Position numbers and translations under genes: made by a program. A stretch of DNA of 64,000 nt, taken from Nepenthes gracilis (taxonomy: Eukaryota; Streptophyta; Magnoliopsida; Caryophyllales; Nepenthaceae). The notes beneath the pieces are model-generated. The model searched no databases and was not told the origin of the DNA. It worked only from the letters and a program-made list of their open reading frames with translations. The stretch is taken from assembly GCA_033239525.1 (NCBI GenBank), contig BSYO01000034.1, positions 1,426,001 to 1,490,000 on the forward strand. Reading direction: 5' to 3'. Positions within the stretch are counted from its first letter, which is position 1; each line of letters begins with the position of its first letter. Below are positions 21,541-32,620 of the stretch, piece after piece.

Positions 21541-22483
21541 ACACCACTTGGGTGATTGGGGACAGATTGATAAAATTCGCTTGTTTCCTATCGATTTAGA
21601 TGACATATTTGAGTGATAAGTTGGGTCGTTTGTGTATCAATGAAATTGTAAGGCTGCATATTATTTCAGCTTCAATTTGTTCTGATCGAGATTTAAGGTT
21701 TGTGTCAAAGTTTTGGGAGAGTTTACACAATGAGTTGGATACCAAGCTTCAGTTCAATTTGATGTTTCATCTGCAAACAGATAGCCAATCCGAGAGGACT
21801 ATTCATATTTTGAAAAATATGTTGAATGTGTTGGTTTTGGAGATGAGGGGCTCTTGGGATAGCTATTTATTGTTTGTTGAGTTTGTATATAATAATAGTT
21901 ATCAGTCAAGTATCAGAATACTCATTTTGAAGCTTTGTATGGGTCAAGATGCAGGTCTTCCATTAATTGGAAAGAGATTGGAGGTTGTAGATTGTTAGGT
22001 CCTGATATTATTCAAGATACTTCCAAGGAGATCAGAATTATTAGAGATTGATTGATTGAGGCTCAAAGTCGCTAAAAGAGCTATGCTGATAGGAGAAGAT
22101 TTAATTTGGAGTTTGATGTGGGTGACCATGTGTTTTTACAGGTATCTTCGAGAAAGGGGATTTTGAGATTTGGAGTTAAAGGTAAATTGAAATTGATGTT
22201 CATCGGACCTTTAAAAAATTTAGAGCGGATAGGAAAGGTGGCCTATAGGTTGGTTTTGCCTTCGAATTTGGCGGGTTGTCATGATATGTTTCCTGTTTCG
22301 ATGTTGACGAAATATTTGCATGATCCTTCTCATGTGATTAAATTTAAATTATTGGTAATTGATGAGAATTTATCTTATATTGAGGTTTCTATTTATATTT
22401 TAAATCGTAAGGATCAGGTATTAAGGAATAAGTCAATTCTGTTCGCCAAAATGCTTTGGGAACATCATTTGATTGAGGAATAA
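21541..22483 (+). pseudogene. Chromovirus 1 integrase 3' part and chromodomain
   Basis: The frame resumes with TTWVIGDRL after the solo LTR. The second catalytic Asp is in SICSDRDLRF and the Glu in QTDSQSERTI, followed by WDSYLLFVEFVYNNSYQSSI. A frameshift lies near 21920-22000. The C-terminal run (22106-22483) has FDVGDHVFL, FIGPLKNLERIGKVAYRL and a chromodomain-like end (DPSHVI, then YIEVSIYILNRKDQVLRNK and MLWEHH). Chromodomains of this type are thought to guide insertion into heterochromatin. Confidence 0.88.
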
Positions 22484-22489
22484 GTCAAT

Positions 22490-22783
22490 CGTAAGGAACA
22501 TAGTGCACACACACTATGCACGTTATTTGCACGCCGTAGAGGCAAAGAGGAGAGAGAGAGCATGGGAGGAAGAGAGTAGAAGCGGAGTTCGGGCACCTTA
22601 GAGCATCATTTTGTCAAATCTGTTTGTTAAATGGTCGAAGTAAGTATCTTTTAGCCCTACCATTGATTTATTTCAATATTTGATATGTTTTGTATTAGTT
22701 ATGGAGGTTTAACTTCGTGCATGCTATTTTTATTTAGCAAACATATTTTCTCTGAGCATGCATGACATTTTTACAGACGTCGT
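22490..22783 (+). repeat. Truncated 3' LTR of chromovirus 1
   Basis: Matches 14250-14520 of the 5' LTR (GCACACACACTATGCACG, then the GA-rich leader and ATGGAGGTTTAACTTCG). The LTR start and everything past about 22783 are missing. A donor-like AAGTAAGTAT is preserved at 22638-22647. Confidence 0.75.
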
Positions 22784-23893
22784 TTCTTAACGCATAATTA
22801 TATAGGTTCGGACATTGATATACTATTATAATATATTAAGAAATGTTATAACATGCTATCCACTAAAATATAACTTTGGTCCAATACTTATTCTTAGAAA
22901 AACTCTACACTTTTTCTATATTTTATAATTTTTTTACTCTAGGAGAAAATGCTCATAGTTTTTTAACATAATTATAGAGTTTTCTTTTAAAATTTTATAA
23001 ATTCATACTTATACTTGCTGAAACTTAGCCATGATGGATTTTAAAGTATGGAATGCAAATTTTAATATCTAATTATAAAAAAAATATGACAAAAAATATA
23101 GCAAAATCAGCATACAATGGTTTTATCTTAATATAGAGGGTTACTTGCTGAAAGTTGTGACATAAGACCATACATATTTTAAGTCTACAATATATGGTAG
23201 CAAGAGAAATGAAATTTATCACATATAAGATCACTAAATCCCGAATCTACCATATGTATGCAAAAAATTTGAAATTTTAACTCACTACATGGATTTTTAG
23301 AACATGACAAATATATCATCAACAATTATTTAAGCATGCAACGAGGTTATTCATGAAATCAAAAATAGAAGAGTAACATATCAGACCCTAAAACAGACAA
23401 AGGATATTGCTTATAAATAGTTACCTTAACCTTATATCAAGCAAATTTGATAAAAAAAAATGCTCCGGTCTTCCTTATCTCGTCTTCCTCACCCCTCGTT
23501 CTTTGCTATCTTTTCTCTTTTTTTCTTCTGCGTGAATGGCCAACATGCGCTATTGCTCCCCCTTTTATACTCCAAATGGCCGTCGAACGCCAACCCACAG
23601 CTTTTGGCACTGGTGCGAGCCCTCGGGTGTGCACCTATGGCAAATGGCGCTCATGTGCCTCTCTGGCACGCTTCAGACGCTGGCTCACTACTTTGAATAT
23701 TTTTAAAAATTCTACCAAATATGCTTAATTCTAATATATCCAATTAACTCAAATAATAAATAATTGAATATAAATCAAGTGAAAATCTGGGTATTCAAAC
23801 CATTAAGTCAGGAGAAATAAATTTGCTCTTTAAGTAAGACTTCTATGCAACTGTTATCAAGAAAGGGAGAAATGGCAAGGAAAGAAATTGATA
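22784..23893 (-). repeat. Minus-strand chromovirus-like LTR remnant
   Basis: On the minus strand there is a TATAAAAG (23579-23572) after a GC-richer U3, then a GA-rich leader and a phrase like ATCAAATTTGCTTGATATAAGG leading to AAG/GTAACT. This is the same layout as the chromovirus LTRs on the plus strand, but the sequence is diverged. Neither end can be fixed. Short ORFs on the plus strand near 23447-23728 lie in this U3 and leader and are not taken as genes. Confidence 0.55.
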
Positions 23894-23898
23894 CTAAT
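23894..23898 (+). repeat. Target-site duplication of Tat element 2, left
   Basis: CTAAT directly precedes the LTR end and is repeated at 33429-33433 after the other LTR. Confidence 0.9.
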
Positions 23899-24892
23899 TG
23901 ATGCGTACCTGGATCCGACTTCGAACAGATTCGGATTCTCCTGAATAAATGGATCCGGCTCCGTTCTCTGAGTGCGAACCCTGCACACCACTAAAGCGAA
24001 CAAGATTAACGGCGGGAGGTTGACCCACCGAAAACACTCCGACGCTCAAGTCAGTAATCGGTCTCTCAAATATAAGAAACGAAGAAGAAGAAAGAGCGAA
24101 GACAGTTGACAGAGTGTGAAGTCCCGATGTAAGAGAGACGTGAGGTCTTTCTTGTATCAGGACGGTGGGAAGGCAGGAAGCGTCCGTGAGGGCTCGCCTG
24201 TTGCCTTGAGGTTGGTTGCGTTGGGTGTCCTGAAGGGTCTGTCCGTTAGAGCCTTGTCCAGAACACTTAGTGGTTTTTCCGTAGGGTTTTTCGTATGCCT
24301 TTTTGCGTGTTTTTCAGCCTTAGCCTGGAGAAGCCTCTAGGGTTTCTTTTATGGCCAAGTGAGGGAGGGATCCCCCTCCTTTGGAAGGCGGCTCTCCGAT
24401 TGGCTTGCCTTCCGAGGAGATGCCAATTTCCCTGAAGGAATGATTGTTTCCTCATCGCGGCCAATGACTTTCCAAGTTTACCACCTTCCTTTCCGTTGCC
24501 CGGCCGTTCATCGTATCTTGGCGGGCAAGGAACGTGGAAAGATATTTTTGAGCCGTAGTTGGCTTGTTGGGTGATGGCCCGGGCGTAATGGGCCCATTAT
24601 CGTAGAAATGTGCTTTCTGGGGGTTAAAGGTCAACGTCTTCGTTGACCGTCCGAGCGTTGTCCGCTGTCGTTTTTCTTTGCCGGCGGCATTGGTAATGGG
24701 CTTGAGCAGACGTTTCTTGAGGCCCAAAAGAGAAACAAATATGACGGGTCAACACTTGGCGTTGACCGTCTCGAAGGATTTTTTGGGCCTCTCGTTTTGG
24801 GCCTGCCCTTTAGTGGGCCGTGAAGGCCGTTGACCATCTCGAGTGGGCCTCCGTTGACCATTCCTTGGGTCATATTGGAGGCGTACCCATCA
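23899..24892 (-). repeat. 3' LTR of Tat element 2
   Basis: 994 bp, TGATG...CATCA. It matches the right LTR (32621-33428) end to end, but is 186 bp longer because the right copy lacks many short stretches. On the minus strand it follows a polypurine-like GCACGGGGGCTAG. Confidence 0.92.
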
Positions 24893-24905
24893 CTAGCCCC
24901 CGTGC
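24893..24905 (-). other. Polypurine tract of Tat element 2
   Basis: The minus strand reads GCACGGGGGCTAG directly before the LTR start TGATG. This is the expected position of the plus-strand primer for reverse transcription. Confidence 0.65.
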
Positions 24906-24949
24906 TTGGTGGTCGATTTCGGCCTCCAGTATGTTCATGATAGGGTACC

Positions 24950-26851
24950 TTTTAAATTATGCCAATTCCGGAGTTCAAGAATTGTAGGCCGCTGGAGGGC
25001 TCAAGAGTCATTAAAAACCGGAGCTCAAGAGTCATTGAATCAATTCCGAGCTCAAGAGAAACAATATCAAGAGATGAGCTTTTGACCGGTTTGGGCAAAA
25101 GGCGGAGTCCTTCATTATGACGGTTCGTCGAGTTGAGCACGTGTCCTCCTATGGTTGGGCGGAGATTGCCATTTAATATGATCCGCCGCACACAAAGCCA
25201 AACGGAGGCGACACGTGGCGGCTTGATGGGGCATTAATGAGGCACTCGAGTTTTGTTTCACCCTCTCCTTCCTCGGAGCTTGAACCGGTTTCATCTGTTT
25301 TGCCTTGCTTTTGGAAAGGAATTTGCTCGAGAATCTTTCTTGAACAATGGCCTCCGTTGCGGATTTCCCTTCCGTCCCGAGAGAGGAGATGTAAAGGCTC
25401 TGTGCGTGGAGTTTAATATTCCTAAAGAGATGGCATGGAGAGTTCGGATTCGACCGAAAGGGCCTTTACTCCGCCGGAAGGCCACATTATGATGTACGAG
25501 GCGCTTTGAGGAGTGGCCTTTGCCGCGCCCTGAGTTGAGGCAGATCATGAGGGCTTTGGGAGTGCCCATCGCCCAGCCTTCATGCGAGTATATATGTTGT
25601 ATTTTTGAGGCTCGAGAATGCCGGATTAGGGTTTTGTTTAAGGCCCGAACACGGGGCGGAGTGGATATCACTCTCGCCGCCGTCGGGGATTAAAATCAAC
25701 ACTGCTATTCATGATTCCTCAAACACTTTGGAAGGACCGATATTTTTTGTAAAGGTCGGGGAGAAGTGGCCCCTTAGGAACGAGTGGGGTGAGGTTAAGC
25801 GTGCTTTGTACGGACGGCGGAGGAGCGCGCCGCCTACGAATGGAAGCCATAGCCGCCAATGAGTCCGAGTTAGGGACCATCTGGTTTCCAGCAGGAGGAG
25901 ATCGGGAAGGCTGAGTGGGGGCCGGCCACCGACTCACAAGCCCCATCCTCCCGTCGTGAGGTTGCACCCGAAAAATCCAAAGGTATGATCATAAGAGAGG
26001 GCGGAGGATCCCGAGAATGGAGACGCCTCATCGTCGTCTTCGCATTTTGATTATATTCTTTCGCCGGAGCTTTCGTGGATCCGGCAAAGCACCGCCGCTG
26101 AGCAGATCCGCGGATCTTTTTATCTTTTTAAAGGTGAAAGGAAGCTCGTGACGTTCCCGGGCTCTCGCGTTTACAAGATAAGGACGTCCAAGGCGGGGGT
26201 CTCGGATGGCCACCTCGAAGATAATAAGGGGCAAGAGGCCCTCTTGCCGCCGCGCTCCTGGGTACCGGGAGGCCGCAAGAGAGGAGCTTGCCGGGGAGGA
26301 CTCTGGGACGCGTTCATCAACGCGTTCGAAGAGGCGGCCGCGGCTTTGCCCGGAGAGTGCCACGCGACGGAGTCGGGCCCACATCCCACATCCAGGCCAA
26401 AGGGGCCTACGAGGAAGCCGCACGAGGTATATATCCCCGCTAATTTGTCTCTGTATCTTTCGTGTGATCATTGCTAACCACTTTGTGTTCTTTGTTGCGC
26501 AGGGGAAACGATTTAGCCCACGAAGTAGCGGCGAGATCTCCTTATTCTTTGAAAAAGAGGCTGAGAGCAGGCGGAGCTAGCAAATGCCAAGGGAGAGTCG
26601 TGAGGAGGTGGCGGCCCTCGAAGTTGAGGCCAGTGTTCACCGGGAGGCAGAACATGAGAATCGGTTGGGCAGCTCGAGGCAAGCAACAAAACGACTATCG
26701 GCGTGCATCCTTTGAGATGGCCACCCGGCTATTTGTTGGAGGGTATCGGCATTGGCGTCGTGTTGCGAGGTTGATCGATCCGAACTTTCCAAGAAATTTA
26801 TCAACCAACGCAACAAACAACGCGACAGAGGATTTATCACGAGGAATGTAG
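24950..26851 (+). pseudogene. Antisense ORF of Tat element 2, broken, with 76-nt intron-like gap
   Basis: Plus-strand coding traces lie between the 3' LTR and integrase: FNIPKEMAWRVRIRPKGPLL near 25410-25480, then DGHLEDNKGQEALLPP and WDAFINAFEEAAAALPG at 26200-26350. A donor GTATAT at 26427 and an acceptor TTGCGCAG at 26502 enclose 76 nt, the position and size matching the gap in Tat element 1. Beyond it comes a Glu-rich coiled-coil-like stretch (EEVAALEVEASVHREAEHEN, another frame) and a tail with GYRHWRRVARLIDPNFP that resembles the tail of the element 1 antisense ORF. Frames change several times. Function unknown. Confidence 0.6.
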
Positions 26852-27341
26852 TATAGCTTACTTTCGTTTTTGGACATTGTAGTCTTGTACAAAACATTGA
26901 TCAAGCAATAAAGCGAAGTCTTTTTGGGCAAAAAGTGTCTTGTTTTTACCGCTTAATGTTTGTACGTGTTGAGGCGTCAGCGGCTAACTTAGTTGGCAGA
27001 GCGGGGCTCAAGGAGTTAGGTCCTCGAGCAGGACTCCATCCCTGCCGGTGAAGCCGCCCAGTGAAGACTTGGGCGGTTTAGAGAAAGGACGTTTTTCGTA
27101 GCCGAATCGCGCCGTTCGTAGAGAAGTTGATGGCGGAAAAAGGTTAACCGGTTTGGTTAATCGCCTAAGGAGTGAGGTCCTTAGGAGGGATGCGAATCAT
27201 CCCGGATGGCGCCGTGCAAGTGAAGACTGCCCGGGTTTGGGAGGAGTAAATTGCTCCTCCTTCGACCGCCGTCGACCGGGACGTTGCTGCTCCCCGAAAA
27301 GAGGTCGTTGCGTGTGCCAAACTTGCCCCCTAAGGTTTTTA
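26852..27341. other. Spacer between antisense ORF and tandem repeat in Tat element 2
   Basis: No gene is supportable. Phrases such as TTGCCCCCTAAGGTTTT at 27323 recur in the spacer of Tat element 1 (1357), which confirms that the two spacers are homologous. Confidence 0.6.
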
Positions 27342-27556
27342 GACCGCTAATGGGCCACTTGGATGACCAAGGTTTAATACGACCGCTATTGGGCCGCCCG
27401 GATGACCGGGGTTTAGACCGCTAATGGGCCACTTGGATGACCAGGGTTTAGACCGCTAATGGGCCACCTGTATGGACGGTGGTTTAGACCGCTAATGGGC
27501 CACTTGGATGACCAAGGTTTAGGACCGCTAATGGGCCACTGGATGACCTGTGGTTT
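27342..27556 (+). repeat. 36-bp tandem repeat, six units
   Basis: Units start at about 27342, 27381, 27416, 27451, 27487 and 27523, with the consensus phrase GACCGCTAATGGGCCACTTG followed by GATGACCAGGGTTTA. Spacing is 35-39 bp. The tract lies in the spacer after integrase. Confidence 0.9.
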
Positions 27557-27669
27557 AACAAGAGGGTGAAGACCCTGACTTAGGGGATTAGGTTAGGAAA
27601 GGGCAAACACAGATATGCATATACAACCTAAGAATCTACATGCTAAGTAAAGCTCTTATTTTCTTATAT

Positions 27670-28990
27670 TTACACAAGCAAGCGAATGAATGCACCTAGG
27701 TAGGAGAGCGCGTACCTTGGCTTTCTACTGGAAGTATCGCCGGAGGTGGGTTGCGTTCCACGTTCGTGGGACCAACTTTCCGTCCTTGAGCTTGACGCTC
27801 CGTTCCTCAGGACGGCGGAGACCAAAAAGGGTCCCTCCCAGTTGGGAGAGAGTTTGTTGCGGCCAGCCAGCTTGCCTGTGGCCTCGATGCCACGCAGGAC
27901 CAGGTCGCCCACGTCAAATTGTCGGGCTTTTACTTTCTTATTGTAGTACCGGCAACCCGTTGTTGGTAAGCTGTCCGCGGCGTCGCGAGCTTCCTCCAAC
28001 AAGTCTAAGTGCTCCCGTCGGGGAGTTTTTTGGTCGAAGGACTCCACTCTTAGACTTGGAAGCCCGATCTCGAATGAATTGGCCTTGATCCCGAGGTCAA
28101 GGGGGTCTCGCGTTGGTTCCTTCCCGGGTCGTTCGATAAGACCAGAGAGGGGAAGGGAGCTCATCGACCCATGAGCCCCGGCGTCCTCCAACTTAGTTTT
28201 TAACCCGTGGAGCAGCGTGCGGTTCGTGACCTCCACTGTCCGTTGGCACGGGGTATGCCACCGAAGTGTGGACCAGCCTAATACCAAGGCCGGCGCAATA
28301 CTTGGTGAAGCGTTTCGAGAATTGGGTCCCGTTGTCGGTTATCACGACCTCCGGATGGATGAATGGGCAGACAATGCTTTGGCGAAGGAATTTCGAGCAT
28401 TGTGTTCTGAGGATCTTCACGGGGCTGCCTCGACCCACTTGGTGAAGTAGTCGATGCCCGCTATGATGAATTTTCGTTGCCCAGAGGCAACGGAAAAGGG
28501 CCGAGAATATCTAGCCCCATTCGAAGGGCCACGGTGTTTGTAGCGTGGACTGGTGGTGAAAGTGAAGGTGGCAGCTTTCACATTTCTTTACAAATTTCAG
28601 TAGCGTCCTTTTTCATTGAGGAATTTAGCCCGCCCTCATGACCTCAAGGCCAAGTTTTTCCCTTTATATGAGATCCGCAGATCCCGAGGTGGACCTCGCT
28701 TAGTACGTAGTCCGCCTCCTCGGGAGTTAGGCGGCGGAGGTATGGAGTTGAGTAATCCGCCAATGACTCTGAGATACCATTTATCTTTTTGACCCGTTTG
28801 GCTTTTTCGGCGTCCTGCGGGAAGTGAGCCGTCCGCCCAAGTAAGCGAGGTAAGGTGTCATCCAGTTTTCCTTGTCGGAAATCATTGCCTCTGCTTTTCA
28901 ATCCGGGAGCGCCTAGGACCTCCCCGATGTCCCTCGATACTGCTCGGGTTTTCAGCGGCCTTGGCAGTGGTCCGCCAAAATGCGGGATGT
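27670..28990 (-). pseudogene. Tat element 2 integrase
   Basis: Minus-strand fragments in order: the zinc-binding part LTPEEADYVLSEVHLGICGSH near 28700, a VVITDNGTQFSKRF block near 28330-28350 with the second catalytic Asp, VEVTNRTLLHGLKTKLED near 28230 with the acidic residue, and the C-terminal VGDLVLRGIEATGKLAGRNKLSPNWEGPF near 27860. The frame changes many times through small deletions. Confidence 0.85.
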
Positions 28991-30640
28991 GAATAAGGTT
29001 TAGTCTTTCAAAACCTCGAATCATCTTGCCTTAGCCAAGTACTTGGCCAAGAGCGGGTTGTTTGCTCGAAGCCACCGTTAACGGGGTTCGATGAGCTCGG
29101 AGGAACATAGTGCGGAGCACTCAGGCTAATCTGCAGGGGCCAGTATCAGCAACATTGTTGGTTCTTTGGAAAGTCGAGTTTGAGTGAGTATTTTATCTCA
29201 AAGAGTTGCGAGAACAAGCGTCCATAGGCGATCCGTCTACGTGGAGTACCCATTCGGGATTCCTACGAGTTCTTCATCCTCTCGGGCTGTTCATCGAGAG
29301 TGGGGTCGTGGTCTCGACAAGGAAGTCAGCTTTGTGCCTTTATGGCATCTGGAATTTTGTCGAAAATCGATGGCCCATTTGACCAATCTTTGAAACATCG
29401 GTTTTCGGAGGATGGTTTTCAACGATTGAGTAAGGACCACTATTCGATCGAAATACGGCCTTAGCCTTGATGCTAGGGCCAACTTTTCCGCACGCGTGAG
29501 TATCACGGGGCGGTCAACATTTTTTACGTAGTAGATAGTTCGTCGCACAAGGGACAGAGCCGAGCGATGTCTCCGACACCGCTAAGTAGAGGTATAATAC
29601 CTCCGCCAACCGGTGACACCAACAGGCATTTGGCTGGCCATGTATCGCTTCAATTCTTCGAAAGCAGCTTGGCACTCCGCCGTTGAATCCGTTGGATTTT
29701 GTTCGCGTAAAGCCTTGAAAAAAGGCTGTACTTGTATTTATGAGGAAGCGGGACAAACGCCCGATCGCCCGTGAGCCTTTGAACATCTTTCACGCTCCGC
29801 GGTGGTGTCATATGCAAGTGCTTTAATTTTTTGTGGTTTGCCTCGATTCCATGGGAAACGATGAAGCCGAAACTTTTCGGAAGCTCCGAAGACGCATTTA
29901 GCGGGATTAAGCTTCATGCGGTGTCTCGGAGCACTTGACATTCTTTCAGTCGTGAATGTGGTCGCCGATGACCTACTCTTAACGAGCATGTCGTCGACGT
30001 AGACCTCCATGTTACGGCCGATTTGGTTCTCGAACATACTTTGGTAAGTTGCTCCAACATTCTTAAGGCCAAAAGGCATCACCCCCGAACAAAGAGGTCC
30101 GATCCTCATGAACAGGTATGCTCCTCGTCTTCGGGACTCAACTGGTTGTAACCCGAATAGGCGTCCATGAAGCTTAGCGGCTCATGTCCTGCCGTGGAGT
30201 CAACCAGCCAGTCTATTCGGGCAAGGAAATGTCCTTGGGACAAACGTCGGTGAAGTCGACGCACATCCTCCACTTCCCGTTATTTTCTTACGAGTACCAC
30301 ATTAGAGAGCGGTCCGGGTATTGGACTTCTATAATGAACCCCAAGGCGTCGGCCACTTTTTCACCTCCTCTCGGATGAATAAGTTTTTCGGAGTGGTTTC
30401 TTTACGGTTTTGATCGAGATCAAGGCCCGCTTGTCATGGACCATTGTCTCGCGAGATCCTGTGCATTCGGCCGGTGTCCAAGCAAAAAGGTCTGCGTTTG
30501 CCTTGAGAAAAATGATCTGCGGTAGCCTGCGATGAGCCGCCAATCTGCACACACTTATCCGGTTCTCCTGGTCAAGTGGGATTAGATCCGTGGCTTCAGC
30601 CATGTTGGAGGGTAGCCTGCGTCCGATGGTCGAGCTCTCA
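28991..30640 (-). pseudogene. Tat element 2 RT, RNase H and second RNase H
   Basis: Fragments in order on the minus strand: LKANADLFAWTPAE near 30510, MPFGLKNVGATYQ and the catalytic YVDD (about 30001-29990), KLNPAKCVFGA near 29910, LYLYLAVSETSLGSV near 29590 (first Asp of the Ty3-type RNase H lost, as in element 1) and PYFDRIVVLTQSLKTIL near 29450. The second RNase H is reduced to traces near 28990-29280. The number of single-base gaps is far higher than in Tat element 1. Confidence 0.85.
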
Positions 30641-31310
30641 ACAGATTTGGTATTGCCGCTCAGGCAATGGGGCCAAGTCCGCCCGGTGACACTGATCGCC
30701 TAGAGCTTCACCAACACCGTATCGGGAAATTTTTATAAAAAAACGCCGTTAGGCATGGCTGCCTAGTATTGCGTTGTAAAAAGATCGACGACGAGGAAAG
30801 TCAAAGTTCGACTTCTTTGTTCTTGGGTAAGTGCCTAGGTCACCTCTAGTTGGACAATGGGTTATCAAGGCCGTATAAAGGTCCTTAGTTTTTAGTTGAT
30901 TCTTTTTAAGCCTAACTTAAAGAATGCATCCAAGTAAAGCAAATCCTTTGAACTTCCATTATCGATAAAGAGACTCGTTTGGTGGTAGTCCATACTCCCA
31001 AGACCGAGATTACAAGGGGATCAGCATGGGGCGAGATTACATGGTTCGAGTCACACTCGCTGAAGCTGATGGTGTTGTCTACTACGCGCTGCTTCTTCCT
31101 CCCAGTCTACTGCTCCTTGTCATCAGCAGGATTTTTGGCGGGTCGGGTGGAGATCATGTTAACTACCCCTGCCGCAATCCTGTTTCGAGGCGGAGAAGGC
31201 TCCTCGCCTCCTGCTGCCGCCCCAGAGTTCTGCCCAGGGCCCTTGACGAACCTGTTGAGGTGTCCCCGGCGGACCAGCTCCTCGATCTCTCTCTGCGCAG
31301 TCTTGATCTT
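30641..31310 (-). pseudogene. Tat element 2 protease region
   Basis: Nucleotide similarity to the protease region of Tat element 1 is clear (for example 30930-31000 against 5460-5540), but no frame carries a full active-site block. The gag tail (QIEELVRRGHLNRFV-like) lies near 31240-31310 in broken frames. Confidence 0.65.
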
Positions 31311-32560
31311 GATTGATCTGAGCGATGATAATCGCAGTATTGACCGGGTTTGCGAAGCCGTTTTGGGCCACTTTGAATTTTTCTCCGCGGATTAACGTTG
31401 GTGCGCGAGTCCTCAAGGGCGTGAATGTGGTGGGCCCGTAATCCCCGCGGATTTTTGCGGGAGTGTTCACCGCCCATGAATTTCCTCTTCCCTTCTACGG
31501 GGAAACGAGGCCGATCCTTTGCTCCGGGCGTTTTGCCTCGTAGCCGTAGGCCCTGGTGATGGATTAGCCTCGCGGAATGTTTGTGGGTTTTTGTGGGCTA
31601 GGTGCTTGAAGAAGTCACCATGTGTAAGTGCCGAGATGAAGGCCCAACTTCATCTCCTCGGTGATCGGGATCCTTCGCCGGCCTCCGCCACGGCGATCCA
31701 GAAGCGCCGTGGGTTCTCTCTTGTTTTATGTGGGAGAGAACGGCGCTGCTTTCTCTTCCCGTCGGCTCGATGCATACCGAAGAAGAGATCCGTGAGCTCA
31801 CGAAGCTGCCGATGGTGCTCGAAGGGAGGCGGTGAAACCAATCCGGGCATCCCCTTCAAGGTGAGTGGAAAAGGCCCGGCACATGGAAGAGTCTTCCAAC
31901 CCTTGTAGCTGGGTGGGTGCGGAAGTGATAGATGGTCCACCGGATCACTGCTCCCATCGTATGAGTCGAGGGAAGGCATCTTGAACCTTGCAGGACCGGA
32001 TGACCCAAGATCTCCGCCCGTAAAAGGAGATTTGATTACGGGAACAAGAAACTCGCGGATCGGCGCGAGTGGCGTTCGATCTCTTGGAGTTGAGATAATC
32101 TCTCAACTCCGTCACGCCCCCGGGAGGGTTCAGCGGCCCGGCCCGGTGCTGCCTCCCGGTGGACCTAGCGCTCCGGGAGGCTTGCTCCGGTGCGGTGTGG
32201 CGGATTTTTGCCCAAGAGTATCGGGGATTTCTTCGTTGGGCTTTCTCTTGCTCCCGAGAGCGTTCTTCCGGCCTGTTTGGCCGAGGAACGCGGGAGGACG
32301 CGGCAGCCGGATTGCCTCGGGCCACGGGGGGCCAACATGCCACCCCTTATGGTGGCGGGAGCGGAATGGCTGCTGGGTGGAGCCGCCTTGGCTCTTTACG
32401 GCCAAAGCAGGCGGTTGTTGGCAGCAGTTGGAAGTAAGGCGAGGAGCTTCGCCCGTGGCCCCGTTGACCGGGGCGTCCGGCATGGCCCCACAACTAGCGT
32501 CTTGGCGGGATCGCGGCTTGCGCTCTTGTGTTCACCATTGAGAAGCAAACGGTGACGAAG
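31311..32560 (-). pseudogene. Tat element 2 gag
   Basis: The N-terminal basic region is seen at 31945-32483 (ending VTELRDYLNSKRSN, the counterpart of TELRDVLNARRGS in element 1). The core appears as MPSLDSYDGSSDPVDHL at 31979. The rest is broken by frequent frame changes. The start lies close to 32540 just after the leader. Confidence 0.8.
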
Positions 32561-32603
32561 AGCTTGTTGCGGAATTTCTAGTGGTAGGCTTTTTGTTAGC
32601 GTT

Positions 32604-32620
32604 TTCCCAGATGGCGCCAA
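32604..32620 (-). other. Primer binding site of Tat element 2
   Basis: The minus strand reads TTGGCGCCATCTGGGAA directly after the right LTR. It corresponds to the primer site of Tat element 1 with one or two base changes. Confidence 0.85.

Larger units (their letters stand above)
13988..22783 (+). mobile_element. Chromovirus 1 (Tekay/Del-type Ty3/gypsy), decayed
   Basis: Plus-strand order is 5' LTR, initiator-Met-type primer site, gag with a Cys knuckle, protease, RT, RNase H, integrase and chromodomain, then a truncated 3' LTR. Chromodomain-bearing Ty3/gypsy elements are the chromoviruses; the C-terminal chromodomain resembles the Tekay/Del type. Integrase is interrupted by a solo LTR at 18996-21540. 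Dozens of stops, mostly TAG or TAA where Gln or Trp is expected, show long decay. Confidence 0.9.

Noticed and set aside
23447..23728. Possible small secreted protein on the plus strand
   Set aside because: The stretch is better explained as U3 and leader of a minus-strand LTR with TATAAAAG in the right place.
27342..27556. CRISPR-like repeat array
   Set aside because: Units abut each other without unique spacers, and the context is a plant retrotransposon.
32130..32541. Overlapping ORFs on both strands in the Tat element 2 gag region
   Set aside because: Only the minus-strand frames fit gag; the plus-strand ORFs are shadows.
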